Shown here: one piece after another, positions 12,301-25,300 of the stretch
Numbering within the stretch: the stretch's first letter is position 1
Layout: each line of letters begins with the position of its first letter
Origin: Catonia carolina
Taxonomy: Eukaryota; Arthropoda; Insecta; Hemiptera; Achilidae
DNA: 64,000 nt
Direction of reading: 5' to 3'
NCBI GenBank assembly: GCA_035578175.1
Contig: JAQMRL010000021.1
Location: 4,918,084 to 4,982,083, forward strand
Translations under genes and position numbers: made by a program
The notes under the pieces: generated by a model
Databases searched by the model: none
What the model was told of the DNA's origin: nothing
The model's input: only the letters and a program-made list of their open reading frames with translations

Positions 12301-15300
12301 GATACGCTGTTGAGTGATTCGCCGGTCATTTTGAATCAAATCATCGATGAGTTTGCGACGATTATCGTCTGAGGCAGTGATTGGTCGTCCACTGCGTGTT
12401 TTGTCAACAATTAAGGCTTTTCCAGGTTGGCAATCACGAAATTTTATTACCCAACGATTCACAGTAGACCTATCAACAGTATCGTCACAATAAACAGCCT
12501 TTAAACGACGATAAATCTCACTAGGATTCACTTTCTCAGCAGTTAAAAATTCGATAACAGCGCGTTGTTTAATTCTCGTTGACATAGCACCAGAACACGA
12601 CGCCATACTTCCACTACTCAAAACAAACTGAATGAAAGCAACGCCTTCAAACTGCGCAGGCTTGTAGAGGAGAAATAGTACTTCCACATGCCACCAGGCG
12701 CGCTACTGAAGTTTATTTAGTTGTCTTCTACAAGCATGTGTGCATTACTTATCAGCCTACCCTCGTACTTACCTAGAGCGGTGTGTCATGTTGAAAAATG
12801 CAGGTGGTTTTTCCAGTTTAGTTCACGAATACGTTATGGCGCGAAAAAGAACAACGGTGTAAGATTACAACGTAGTAGATACCAACCTTTAATACAAAAC
12901 GATTTTCCCTCGAATTCCACCACTCATTAATAAAAAAATTAAAAATTAGTGCCAAGTCGACAAATGTCTACAGTGGGCACAAATGAGTTAAAGCATTTTT
13001 CGCTACAGAGCCTAGTTTAGAGAGAAAGAGTAATTTTCCGTATTTTTAAGCCAAACTGGGTGAATTTTCATTTGCGTCATTCACTCATGATTAAAATAAG
13101 GTTATGTTTTTAGAGGTTAGTTTCTTTGTTTATTTCTAATATTTTATTAATAATGTTAGGTTTATTGTTAATTATTTCCACTGGCAAGAGAAAGTTGTGT
13201 GAGTGTTTCACACCAGATTTTTACTTCTATTTTTACGCACTCTTCTCTCTCTTTCTCTCTCCCTCTCTTAGTCTCTTCCTCTTGTTATGTTTTTCATCTA
13301 CTAGACTAAACAAAATGAGGGTAGTTCCTTTACATCTCTTATCGCGGTGACACAATTACATTACAGTATTATTTTTATTGCACGCCGCGTTTTACCTAGC
13401 TATTTTATTTATAATGTGCGTTGTTATTTTTCAGTTGTAAATATTGTTCCTTGTACTTTCTCTTTTTATACAAAATGTTTTTTATTAAAAATTTAGGATA
13501 CCTTGGGTTAATCAGTTTTAGGCTAATTTTTATTTTAGTTATATATATATAGCCCATTTTTTTAATTTATCAAAACTTCAGTTGTTATCATGAAATAACA
13601 ACTGTAAACATTATTATTATTAGTTCATGATAACAACTGAAAAATGTACTAAGAAAATACACAGTTATTGCTAAATCACTAGTAACTTTTAAAAGTAACG
13701 GTGAACGCAAAATCACTGTCACCGTGATCACAGTGACTGGTTGAAACAGAGAACGCTCTTCACTAATACTTTACGTGGTATAATTTACAGTTCAGTTTGC
13801 TTAAACAGTACAGAAATACAATTTACAGAATTTATTATTTATTGTTTTTATTATGCCCAAAACGGCATTATTTATTTTTATATATTATGCCCAAAACGGG
13901 CAGGTGGAGTGTTATTTTAATTGCACTCTATCTGTTTGGTCCAGGGCTAAAAAAAATAGTTCTGTTTCTTATCACATAGTCAGCCACTTATATGACTGAA
14001 CTATTTAAGAACAGAAGAGGTAGAGGTGTAAAAGACACTAGTCAGAGTTATCTCCTCTGAGAGTAATGAATTTCACTATGCAGCCGGACCCTGTGGTAAA
14101 TGAAGTGAAGGTGTCATTTGCAGGGTGGAAAGTGAGTGCTTTTCGGAGGGCCTGGCATGCTGATAAGCAAACTCTTTCAACTCAGTGAGGAAGGCACTGG
14201 TAAACCACCTCACTCTTCGTTTTTACTTAGTAAAACCTCTGGAGGTTCAAACCAGCCTTTCGGCTGTTTACCTAAACAACAACATTGTTTTTATTACAGT
14301 TATTTATAGAAAAATTACATTTAAAATACTGAGTATTTTTTTGACGTTTCGGACAACCCAAGTTTCGGTTAACCTGAACGTGCAGTTGGATCGCACATTA
14401 CACTCCACAAACGAAACTACCCGACCTATGCGTCAGTCGCATGCGGATACTGCATGCAGTAATGCCAATACTTGCTCTCGTAGTTCTATTAAATATTTTG
14501 TCAGCTATTTGTTTTGTCTTTCAATAACAATCATAACCTATAAATATACGAGGGGGTACCCAAAAGTATCCGGAATAGCTCTGCTGTGGGCGGAGCTTGT
14601 GCAGTACAAATTCCCACCACTAGGCTGCTTGTAGCGCTACTCATTGCCAGTTCAATGCCATTTTGTTCGTTGATCTAGCTTGTTCTGTTCTCGTGCAGTG
14701 ATTGTTCTCGCTAGTGCTGTTTTGTGCTCGTGTCGTTTTTCATGATGGCAAGTTTTAATGAACTGTGAAATGATGGCTGTGAAATTTTGCTTCTTGCTCG
14801 GTAAAAATGCCGCGGAAACAGTTGTAATGTTGAACACAGCTTACAAAGATGACGCTATTGGAAAAACCCAAGTGTACGAGTGGTTTTTGCGCTTTAAAAA
14901 TAGCGACATGTCGATTGAGAACAAACCTCGTTCTGGACGACCGTCGACTTCCCGAACAGACAAACATGTTGTGAAAGTGAAAGAAATTGTACGAACAGAC
15001 CGACGACAGACCATTGACCAAATATCACAGGTTAGTGGGTTATCTTGGAGCTCAGTCCAACGCATTTTAACAGGAGACTTGACAATGAAAAGAGTCGCTG
15101 CCAAGTTTGTGCCTCGAGTTCTGACAGACACTCAAAAGGAACGTCGAATTGAAACGTGTAGTGATTTGAAACAACAGCTTGAAACTGATCCAGATTTCAT
15201 GTCAAAGATCATTACGGGTGACGAGTCTTGGTGCTATGGGTACGACCCAGAAACCAAACAACAATCCAGTCAATGGAAGACTTCATTATCACCCCGACCA

Positions 15301-18300
15301 AAAAAAAGTCGTCAAGTCAGATCGAACATCAAAACAATGCTGATTTGTTTTTTTGATGTGAGGGGAATTGTCCATTCAGAGTTCGTTCCACCAGGCCAGA
15401 CGGTAAATCAAGCTTTTTATCTTGAAGTGTTAAGAAGACTACGAAACAGCATTCGTCGTAAAAGACCTAATTTGTGGCAGACAGGGGACTGGTTTTTCCA
15501 CCACGACAACGCGTCTGCACACACGGCAATCTCGGTTACCCAGTTTTTGGCGAAAAACGGCATGGTTTTGCTACCACACGCACCGTACTCACCCGATCTG
15601 GCTCCGTGTGATTTTTTCTTGTTCCCACGCATGAAAAGGGGCATGAAAGGTCTCCGATTTAACAACGTTGATGATGTCAAGAAAAAAACGACGGATGAGC
15701 TGGCAGCCATCACTGAAGAGGAGTACAAAAAATGTTTTGAACAGTGGAAGCACCGGTGGGACAAATGTATTAGTTGTAATGGAGAGTATTTTGAAGGGGA
15801 TAAGGTTCTTTTGTAAAAAAATTAAAAATAAATAGTTTTAAAAAATAATTCTGGTTTCTTTTGGGTAACCCCTCGTACAACCAGCTGATTATATTAAAAT
15901 GTATTGCATGTTTACGCACTTTATAATCGAGGTGTTCAGTACGAGATGCAAGACACGAGCGAACTAATGCGGCTCTTATACGCATGCGCGCGTAATGTTT
16001 GTCAGGCTGATACATTCATACAATCTGACAACGCTGGCAAACATTTTGATTGGTCTAATTGCGTGGAACAGGAGAATTCATCAACCGTGAAAAACATTAT
16101 AGTGAATGTCATTGCCGAAACCGGCAGGTGGCGTGTTAAATTATTTGCTTTCAATCCGTTATTTCCAGGGCTATTAAAAATAGTTATGTTTCTTATCACG
16201 TGGTCAGCCAATTAAATGACTGAATCATTTAAGAACAGAAGAGATAGAGGTGTAAAAGACACTAATCAGAGTTATCTCCTCTGAAAGTAATGGATTTCAT
16301 TATACAGCCAGATCATGTTGAATGAAGTGAAGGTGTCATTTTCAAAGTGGAAAATATGTGCTTTTCAGCGGGCTGCTGTGCTGATAAGCATACTTTTCTA
16401 CTCAGTAAGGCAATGGTAAACTGCCTCACTCCTTGTTTACCTCACCTCTCATCATGTAGGTCTTGAGTTCGAATCCCATTCAGGCACGGCATATTTTCAT
16501 ACTTTACAAAAATCATGTCATTCTTCACCGTCTGTATTAGCAGCAATTGCAAAACAGTTGGGCGTTTAACCAAAAATAAAAAAATCACTCCTTGGTTTAC
16601 TTCGTACAACCTCTAGAGGTTCAAACCAGCCTTTTGGCTGATAACCTAAACAGTAATGAATATCACTATAGGTTATTCATGTTTTTGGCCGGCCTGTTGG
16701 CATAGTGGTTAGCACGACTGCCTTCTACGATGGGGTCCCGGGTTCAATTCCTGGTCATCTGGCATTTTTTCATCGCTCATTTTCATATATCATCATTCTC
16801 CACCATCTGCATTAGCAGAAATTACAAAATAGTCACTCATAAAACAAAAAAAAATATTCATGTTTAATGACACAATAATAGTTTTGAAAGGAAAAAAATG
16901 TAGCAGCAAATTACGTAAACAAAACTACATAAAATTGTATTATAAATTTTTTTGAGATGTTTCAGTCAAGAAAAAAATGAAGATTTTCCTCAGAAAGTGG
17001 CTATAGAAGAAATAGTTTCGACTTCAGAAAACATAAATTTAAAAAATGATACTCCTAAAGGAACTCAGGAAATTAAACAAACTACTGAAAAGTAAGTTCT
17101 GAAAAATAGATCTATTTCTTTACTTTTTTATACATCCACAATGGTGTTCAATTATGTTTTAGTGGATGTACAGATAGTGAGTCACGAGGATGTCTTTTGC
17201 GCCGCAAAAGACAATAATAATAATTTATTCGACTGTATGAACTAGAGAAGAGACAAAAGAACTGTCACTGTGAACGAGTTACGGTTACTTATAAGTCACG
17301 GTGACCACAGTTATTCAGATAGGCGAGTAACCGTTCCCCAGTCACTGTTACAATGATCGCTTACTCATTCACTGTTCACTGTCACTTTTAAGACAGAACG
17401 AATGCTTTACCTTAGAAACTAGTGAAAAAATTCACTCACTCATTCACTGTTCACTGTCACTTTTAAGACAGAACGAATGCTTTACCTTAGAAACTAGTGA
17501 AAAAATTCACTCACTCATTCACTGTTCACTGTCACTTTTAAGACAGAACGAATGCTTTACCTTAGAAACTAGTGAAAAAATTCACTCACTCATTCACTGT
17601 TCACTGTCACTTTTAAGACAGAACGAATGCTTTACCTTAGAAACTAGTGAAAAAATTCACTCACTCATTCACTGTTCACTGTCACTTTTAAGACAGAACG
17701 AATGCTTTACCTTAGAAACTAGTGAAAAAATTCACTCACTCATTCACTGTTCTCTGTCACTTTTAAGACAGAACGAATGCTTTACCTTAGAAACTAGTGA
17801 AAAAATTCACTCACTCATTCACTGTTCACTGTCACTTTTAAGACAGAACGAATGCTTTACCTTAGAAACTAGTGAAAAAATTCACTCACTCATTCACTGT
17901 TCACTGTCACTTTTAAGACAGAACGAATGCTTTACCTTAGAAACTAGTGAAAAAATTCACTCACTCATTCACTGTTCACTGTCACTTTTAAGACAGAACG
18001 AATGCTTTACCTTAGAAACTAGTGAAAAAATTCACTCACTCATTCACTGTTCACTGTCACTTTTAAGACAGAACGAATGCTTTACCTTAGAAACTAGTGA
18101 AAAAATTCACTCACTCATTCACTGTTCACTGTCACTTTTAAGACAGAACGAATGCTTTACCTTAGAAACTAGTGAAAAAATTCACTCACTCATTCACTGT
18201 TCACTGTCACTTTTAAGACAGAACGAATGCTTTACCTTAGAAACTAGTGAAAAAATTCACTCACTCATTCACTGTTCACAGTTAATCGACAAAACGATAA

Positions 18301-21300
18301 AATATGCTTACTCTTTTTCAAGGCCCCTATAATAGCTACGTAAGATATATTGGTCTGTTCACTGGGTTCCTTTGAATTTTTACGCACTCTTTTCTCTCTC
18401 TCAGTCATTCTCTCTCCCTCTCTCAGTCTCTTCCCCTTGTTATGTTTCTCATCTAAAAGACTAAACAAAACGAGGGTAGTTCCTTTACATTTCTGATCGC
18501 AGTAAAATAATTACATTACAGTGTTATTTTTATTGCACACCGCGTTCTACCTCGCTATTTTATTTATATTGTGCGTTGTTAATTTTTTCAGTTGTAAATT
18601 GTTTCCTGTACTTTCTCGTTTTTTATACAAAATTTTCTTTTTATTTCTAAGTTAAAATACCTTGCATTAATCAGTTTTAGGCTATATTTTTATTTTAGTT
18701 ATATATGTAGCCCATTTTTTACTTTCGTTTGCCTATATGAATATACAGGGTGATTCATGAAGTTCTCCCCCCACTTCTACAGCACATTGTACTAGTAAAA
18801 ATAATGAAAAAATGTTATATAAACATAGGTCCGAAAACGCTTCGTTAGCGAGTTACAGCTAGCGAAAGATTTCGCCTGAATTCCTGGGCAAAGAGTAAAA
18901 TAAAGCCATACTGAACTTTTGGAAAGGTTAATTAAGTAAGAAATGTCGTGGATTCTTATGTAATTTTACCTGATAAAGCTAATAAAATAGGTTTCAGAAC
19001 TGTACCTGTAGTAGTTTTTGAGGGATTCACGGTTAAATGCAAAAAATTGGGGCACGAAACAATGTTTTTTTAAGTTTCATGTACAATAACTTTGTTAAAT
19101 TGGTAATAAATACATAAAATCAACAAACATTAATTGTAGAGAATTTAATTCTGAGAAAATTGATATAATCAAAGTCTAAAATAAAACAGAAATAAGTATC
19201 AAAAAATCGATTTTATTCAGTATAATACATTACTATCTGTAAAGAAATACCGTACGGTATTTAGTTAAAATAAAACAAAAACAAAATGTTTGTTCCTTAA
19301 TGATGAGATAAATTGAGAAAACAAGATGAACTGTTAAATAAATTTGTTTGTAAATAAAAATATCATGTTTTATTACGTTGTATTTTTTTTTTAAATAAAA
19401 ATTTACATTAAATGTTCGAAAATAAATGAAGCAAACATTTTCCAATTATTGTTTACTAATAATCGAAATGCAGTTTTTTGTTTTATTAATTTCTAAGTTG
19501 GTAATGCACTAATAACAGCTGATCAACAATGGTATTCTGTACTGTTACGTTAGAACTGTGTATTAGTGGTGTTTTGCAAGCTACAGCAGGAGATCGGGTT
19601 CTGTGAATCGTGTTATTAAATGCAATTTTTTTGTGAGTTATAATTCGATTGTTTATTCAGCGAAAAAATGCCTTACTTATTTACATCAGAGGAATACGCT
19701 GATATGGTTTTTATTTTGGGTTACTGTAATGGTAATGCTAGAGCTGCTGTAGTAGAATATGAACTACGTTACCCTAATAGGAGGATTCCAGATACCAAAA
19801 CAATTTCAGGAACTTTTCGTACTCTTCGGGAAACAGGATCACTACCAAGTACTAGAACCAATTATGAACGAGCTGTCCAACTTGATGATGATATTGTTAT
19901 TAATGCTGTTCATCGCAGTCCAGGTGTAAGTACACGACGTATTTCTAGGCGGATAGGAGTTTCGCAGTCAACGGTGTGGAGGTCACTAAATCGAAACAAA
20001 TTTTATCCGTTTCATAAACAAAAGGTTCAACATCTACAGCCAGGGGATGGTCCGCTTCGCTTGGAGTTTTGCAACTTTTTGAATATTAATAATCAACTCT
20101 ACAAGCGTATTTTGTTTACGGATGAGGCACAATTCACTCGGGATGGTGTCAATAACTTGCACAATGAACACTCATGGGCAGAAGAAAATCCACATGAGGT
20201 AGTGGAACAGAACTTTCAACACCGATTTAGCGTCAATGTCTGGTGTGGCCTTTTGCACAATCGGCTGATTGGACCTTTCATATTACCTGGACGCCTAAAT
20301 GCTGAGTTGTATTTGCATTTCCTTCAAGAAGAGTTGCCGCAGCTGTTAGAGAATGTTCCTTTACGTCTCAGACAAAATTTGTACTTCCAGCATGACGGAG
20401 CACCTCCCCACTTTTCACGTGCCGTTTCTGCTTATTTAAATCATCAATTTCCTGGACACTGGATTGGTCGTGGAGGGCCTCACCCTTGGCCACCAAGATC
20501 CCCAGATCTATCTCCATTGGATTATTGCATCTGGGGATGGATGAAAGACATTGTATACAAGACAAAAGTGAATTCTCGTGATGAATTAATTGCCCGTATT
20601 ATGGATTCGGCTGTGCAGATACAGGGAAGCCCTGAAAAATTAAGAAACGCAACAAAAGCAATACACAAACGTGCTGCAAAATGTATTGATAATGATGGCC
20701 TCATTTTCGAACATCTATTATAAAAAGGTGCGTACGGTTGGCCCCAACCTGATTAATTTTGCTTAAAACTAGTAATGTATTATACTGAATAAAATCGATT
20801 TTTTGATACTTATTTCTGTTTTATTTTAGACTTTGATTATATCAATTTTCTCAGAATTAAATTCTCTACAATTAATGTTTGTTGATTTTATGTATTTATT
20901 ACCAATTTAACAAAGTTATTGTACATGAAACTTAAAAAAACATTGTTTCGTGCCCCAATTTTTTGCATTTAACCGTGAATCCCTCAAAAACTACTACAGG
21001 TACAGTTCTGAAACCTATTTTATTAGCTTTATCAGGTAAAATTACATAAGAATCCACGACATTTCTTACTTAATTAACCTTTCCAAAAGTTCAGTATGGC
21101 TTTATTTTACTCTTTGCCCAGGAATTCAGGCGAAATCTTTCGCTAGCTGTAACTCGCTAACGAAGCGTTTTCGGACCTATGTTTATATAACATTTTTTCA
21201 TTATTTTTACTAGTACAATGTGCTGTAGAAGTGGGGGGAGAACTTCATGAATCACCCTGTATAGGAAGGAAAGTATTGTTTTCATGTCGATTTTTCGAAA

Positions 21301-22293
21301 TCGAGTTTTCACCGGATCTATACGTTTTCAGACCCCCCGAACCCAAAAAACATGTTTTTAGCGATTGGCCTGTGTGTGTGTGTATCCAAAATATCTCAAG
21401 AACGGAACATCGTACGAACTTGAAACTTAAGCTACATACCACTACCGGACCTGACACGAACATTTTCATCAAAATCGGTCAACGGGAAGTAGTAGTTTAT
21501 TCGTGTAATTTTTCACTTTTTTGTGATTTTCTCAAAAACTACGATTTTTTTAAAATCGCCTGGTTTACACAATTTTTTATTATCTACAAGATAGGGTAGG
21601 CGCCATGTTTGCTGAAATTCTTGGTGAGGCTGTTTTTATGTAAAAACATAGTTTTTTTAAGATTACGGCTTTAATATGTATTATAGCGCAAAAATTTTTA
21701 TAATAAAAAATGTAGAGAATTTAAAATTCTACTACTTTAATTCAAACATTTTCTTTTATAACGCTTAGTTTAGCGGTAATTAGCGATTTTCTGTTTTTTT
21801 CTCATGAAAACATGTGAAAAATCGATTTTTTTTTAGATTTTGGCCTTAGTATGCATTTTTCGAAAAGTTTATAGGCCTATCATCAAATTTATAGTAATTT
21901 AAAATATCTAAAACTTTTATTTAGAGCATTTTTCTCTATAAAGCCTAGTTGAGCGTGAAAGCGTGATTTTCCGTATTTTTAGGCCAAACTGAGGTTGATT
22001 TTCATTTTGCGTCTATCATATAGGCTATGATTAAAATTAGGTTATGTTTATTGAGGTTAGTTTTTTTATTTATTTCTAATGTTTTATTACTAATGTTAGT
22101 TTTATTGTTAATTATTTGCACTGGCAAGAGAAAGTTGTGTGAGTGTCTCACACCAGATTTTTACTTTCTCTTGCCTATATGAATATATAGGAAGGAAAGT
22201 ATTGTTTTCATGTCGATTTTTCGAAATCGAGTTTTCACCGGATCTATACGTTTTCAGACCCCCTGAACCCAAAAAACATGTTTTTAGCGATTG

Positions 22294-22330
<37 letters not shown>

Positions 22331-25300
22331 TGTGTGTGAGCAGAATATCTCAAGAACGGAACATCGTACAAACTTGAAACTTGAAACTTAAGTTACATAC
22401 CACTACCGGACCCGACACGAACATTTTCATCAAAATCGGTCAACCGGAAGTAGTAGTTTATTCGTATAATTTTTCACTTTTTTGCGATTTTCTCAAAAAC
22501 TGGTCCTGCGATTTTTTGTAAAATCGCCTGGTTTACTCAATTTTTTATTCTCTACAAGATAGGGTAGGCGCCATGTTTGCTGAAATTCTCTTTTTACGTA
22601 AAAACATTTTCTTTTTAAGATTGCGGCTTTAATATGCATTTTAGCACAAAACGTTATATAATAAAAGTTGTAGAGAATGTAAAATTCTACAACTTTTAAT
22701 TCAAACATTTTTTGTATAACGCTTAGTTTAGCGGTAATTAGCAATTTTCTGTTTTTTTCTCACGAAAACGTGTGAAAAATCTATTCTTTTAAGATTTCGG
22801 CCTTAGAATGCATTTTACGACAAAAGTGTATAAAATAAAATTTATAGGAAATTAAGAGATCTGCAACTTTTATTTTAAGCATTTTTTTGTACAGTGCCTA
22901 GTTTAGCGTGAATGAGCGATTTTCCGTATTTTTAAGCTAAACTGAGGTCGATTTTAATTTTGCGTATTTCACTAATGTTTTTTGAGGTTAGTTTTTTTGT
23001 TCATTTCTAATGTTTTAATACTAATGTAAGGTTTATTGTTAATTATTTGCATTGGCAAGAGAAAGTTGTGTGAGTGTTTCACACCAGATTTTTTCACTTA
23101 AACACCATTTCCTTTAAAAATTTTAATAATGTACAAAGTTTCCTATCATCTAGTATTATACCATTAGAAACTAAATTTGTTTCATTTGAAACTAAAAATG
23201 TTTAAAATTCATTGAAGATTTTACATCTTCAGTCATTCGTATAAAACTGATTTAAGAGGAGCAGACTGATTTTAATAAAAAATATTGATTTTTCAATTTT
23301 ACTATATATTGATCGATCGTTTTTCCCTATTTAAATTGATGTATAACATGACATTTGTTGCTTTTTCTATTGAGAAAAATTATGCTTTTACGTTGATAGG
23401 GTACGTAGTGTTTATTTCAATATTTTTTCACGTTTTTAATCCTTTAAATTGAGATTAATATAATCATGTTACTGCTCTAACATTACGGAGATTGCGTTTA
23501 CAAAAAAAACGATAATTTCTAGAACGCGTGGGAATCAGCCGTAGAGGAAATATTGGTGTGTTGTTGTTTGGAAGTTAATTCCAATTGGCAATAATAGGTG
23601 TTTCTGTTACGGTATTACGCTTTTACTATATCCGCATTTTCCACATATTGTATTTTTTGACTTTAGGTACACTTATTTCAGGAACCATCCCACCTAGGAG
23701 TGTGAAATTTCACACACTACATTTTAGTACTGCCCATGACGGACAGGTGGAGTGTCAAATTATTTACACTCAATCTGTTCATTGCAGGGCTAAAATAAAT
23801 AGTTCTGTTTCTTATCACATGGTCAGCCAATTAAATGACTGAATCATTTAAGAACAGAAGAGGTAGAGGTGCAAAAGACACTAGCCAGAGTTATCTCCTC
23901 TGAAAGTAATGAATTTCATTATACAGCCAGACCCTGTGGTGAAGTGAAGGTGTCGTTTGCAGAGTGGAAAATATGTGCTTTTCAGAGGGCCCGGCATGCT
24001 GATAAGCGTACTTTTCCATTCAGTGAGTTGTGGCAATGGTAAACCACCTCACTCCTCGGTTTACTTAGTAAAACCTCTACAGGTTCAAACCAGCCTACAG
24101 GCTGATGACCTAAACAACAAACAAAGTTTCCAACTAAAATTTTTGTTTAGCTTCAACTTCACAGCATTTTATTACATTGTATATTAGATTTCGTTCAGCA
24201 CTGTCAACAGTTCGACTGCATTTTCAAGAAACCGACATTTCTGTTTACGGTAACAGTTATATTCATACAGTTAACCTACATACCTGGTTTGTATAAAAAG
24301 TAACTGGACTGAACTTAGAAAACGTATTTATTGGCAAAATTTCTACACTTTTTTTCTAGAAATCTTCGAAGTAGTCCCCATTGAAGTCGATAACCCTTTG
24401 GTATCGGATTTTCCAGTCCCTGAACGCCCCCTGGAAGTTGGCAACCCGTAAAGCTTGTAGAACCCTCCTCGTAGCGAGTTGAACAGCTTCTAGAGTCCCG
24501 AACCGCGTCCCCTTTAGTACTCTCTTGATCTTGGGGAATAGGAAGAAGTCCGGTGGTGCCGTATCCGGACTGTAGGGAGGCTGTGGCAACGTCGCCCTCG
24601 AGTGTTTGGCCAATTCCTCGGTAACAAGCAGACAGGTGTGCGACGGCGCATTGTCGTGGTGGAGGATCCAGGAATCGGCAATCTCCGGACGGACTCGGCG
24701 AACCCGGGCGATCAGTCTTATCGATCCCGACCTCTTCTGCGATTGCTCGGATGCTCAGACGATGGTCAGTGTTCAACACATCACGCACTTTTTGCACATT
24801 TGGGTCCGTGTGACTGGTTGATGGACGTCTGGCGCGCTGTTCATCGTGGACGTCATCGCGGCCCTCTCGGAAATTCTTGTGCCACTGGAAGACTTGAGTT
24901 CTGGACTCACCGTAAACCTCATTGATCATTTTAAGAGTTTCCGTAGGCGTTTTTTTGAGTTTGACACAAAATTTGATAATAATACGTTGCTCGATGGTAC
25001 GCTCCATTTGCATTCCGACGGTATCACTGAACACGCACTGCGCTCTCGCACGATGCTAACCCTCCAAGCATCTAGAACCAACTGACTCGGGCCCGCTCCC
25101 CTTCCCTCGATCCCCCACCACCACTAGAGCACCAACAACCGGTTTACAAACGTTTTACCTGGGCGTCACAAGCTCAGTCCGGTTACTTTTTATACAAACC
25201 CTGTAAATATGAGGAAATTCTTTGACTTAGTGTGTTATTGATTCATTGTTGCTAATTATTTTTTTCTTCCATTTGTATTACAGGAAGAAAGTAGTGAATA

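Larger units (their letters stand above)
9523..12987 (-). mobile_element. piggyBac-like element, degenerate
   Basis: TTAA flanks both sides (9519-9522 and 12988-12991). The ends are CTCATTTAAGCCCA and the inverse of CTCATTTGTGCCCA. Subterminal blocks with TGTCGACA and CAGTGGG occur at both ends (about 9655-9735 and 11262-11280/12957-12977). A mariner lies inside at 11418-12765. The element would be about 2.1 kb without it. Confidence 0.85.
8809..13225 (+). mobile_element. HINE interrupted by a piggyBac element
   Basis: The 5' part is 8809-9522 and the 3' part 12988-13225. The break lies in CTTTTATTTAA, with TTAA duplicated. The HINE itself is inserted into repeat R, whose halves flank it. 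Confidence 0.88.
18718..22162 (+). mobile_element. HINE interrupted by a DD41D transposon
   Basis: The 5' end is 18718-18745 and the rest 21260-22162. The break is in TATATGAATATATAGG with TA duplicated. Its 3' end abuts the next HINE directly. Confidence 0.88.

Noticed and set aside
16688..16760. Functional tRNA gene
   Set aside because: It has A and B boxes but no consistent cloverleaf and is followed by a SINE body and A tail that recur at 30183.
17366..18277. CRISPR-like regular repeats
   Set aside because: The units are contiguous with no unique spacers, the repeat is 75 bp, and the genome is eukaryotic.
22139..22339. Recurrent small frames in many HINEs (IGRKVLFSCRFFEIEFSPDL..., DTNIFIKIGQPEVVVYS...)
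   Set aside because: They look conserved because the DNA element is repeated. They start and stop differently in each copy, read through the TG tract, and show insertions that are not multiples of three.
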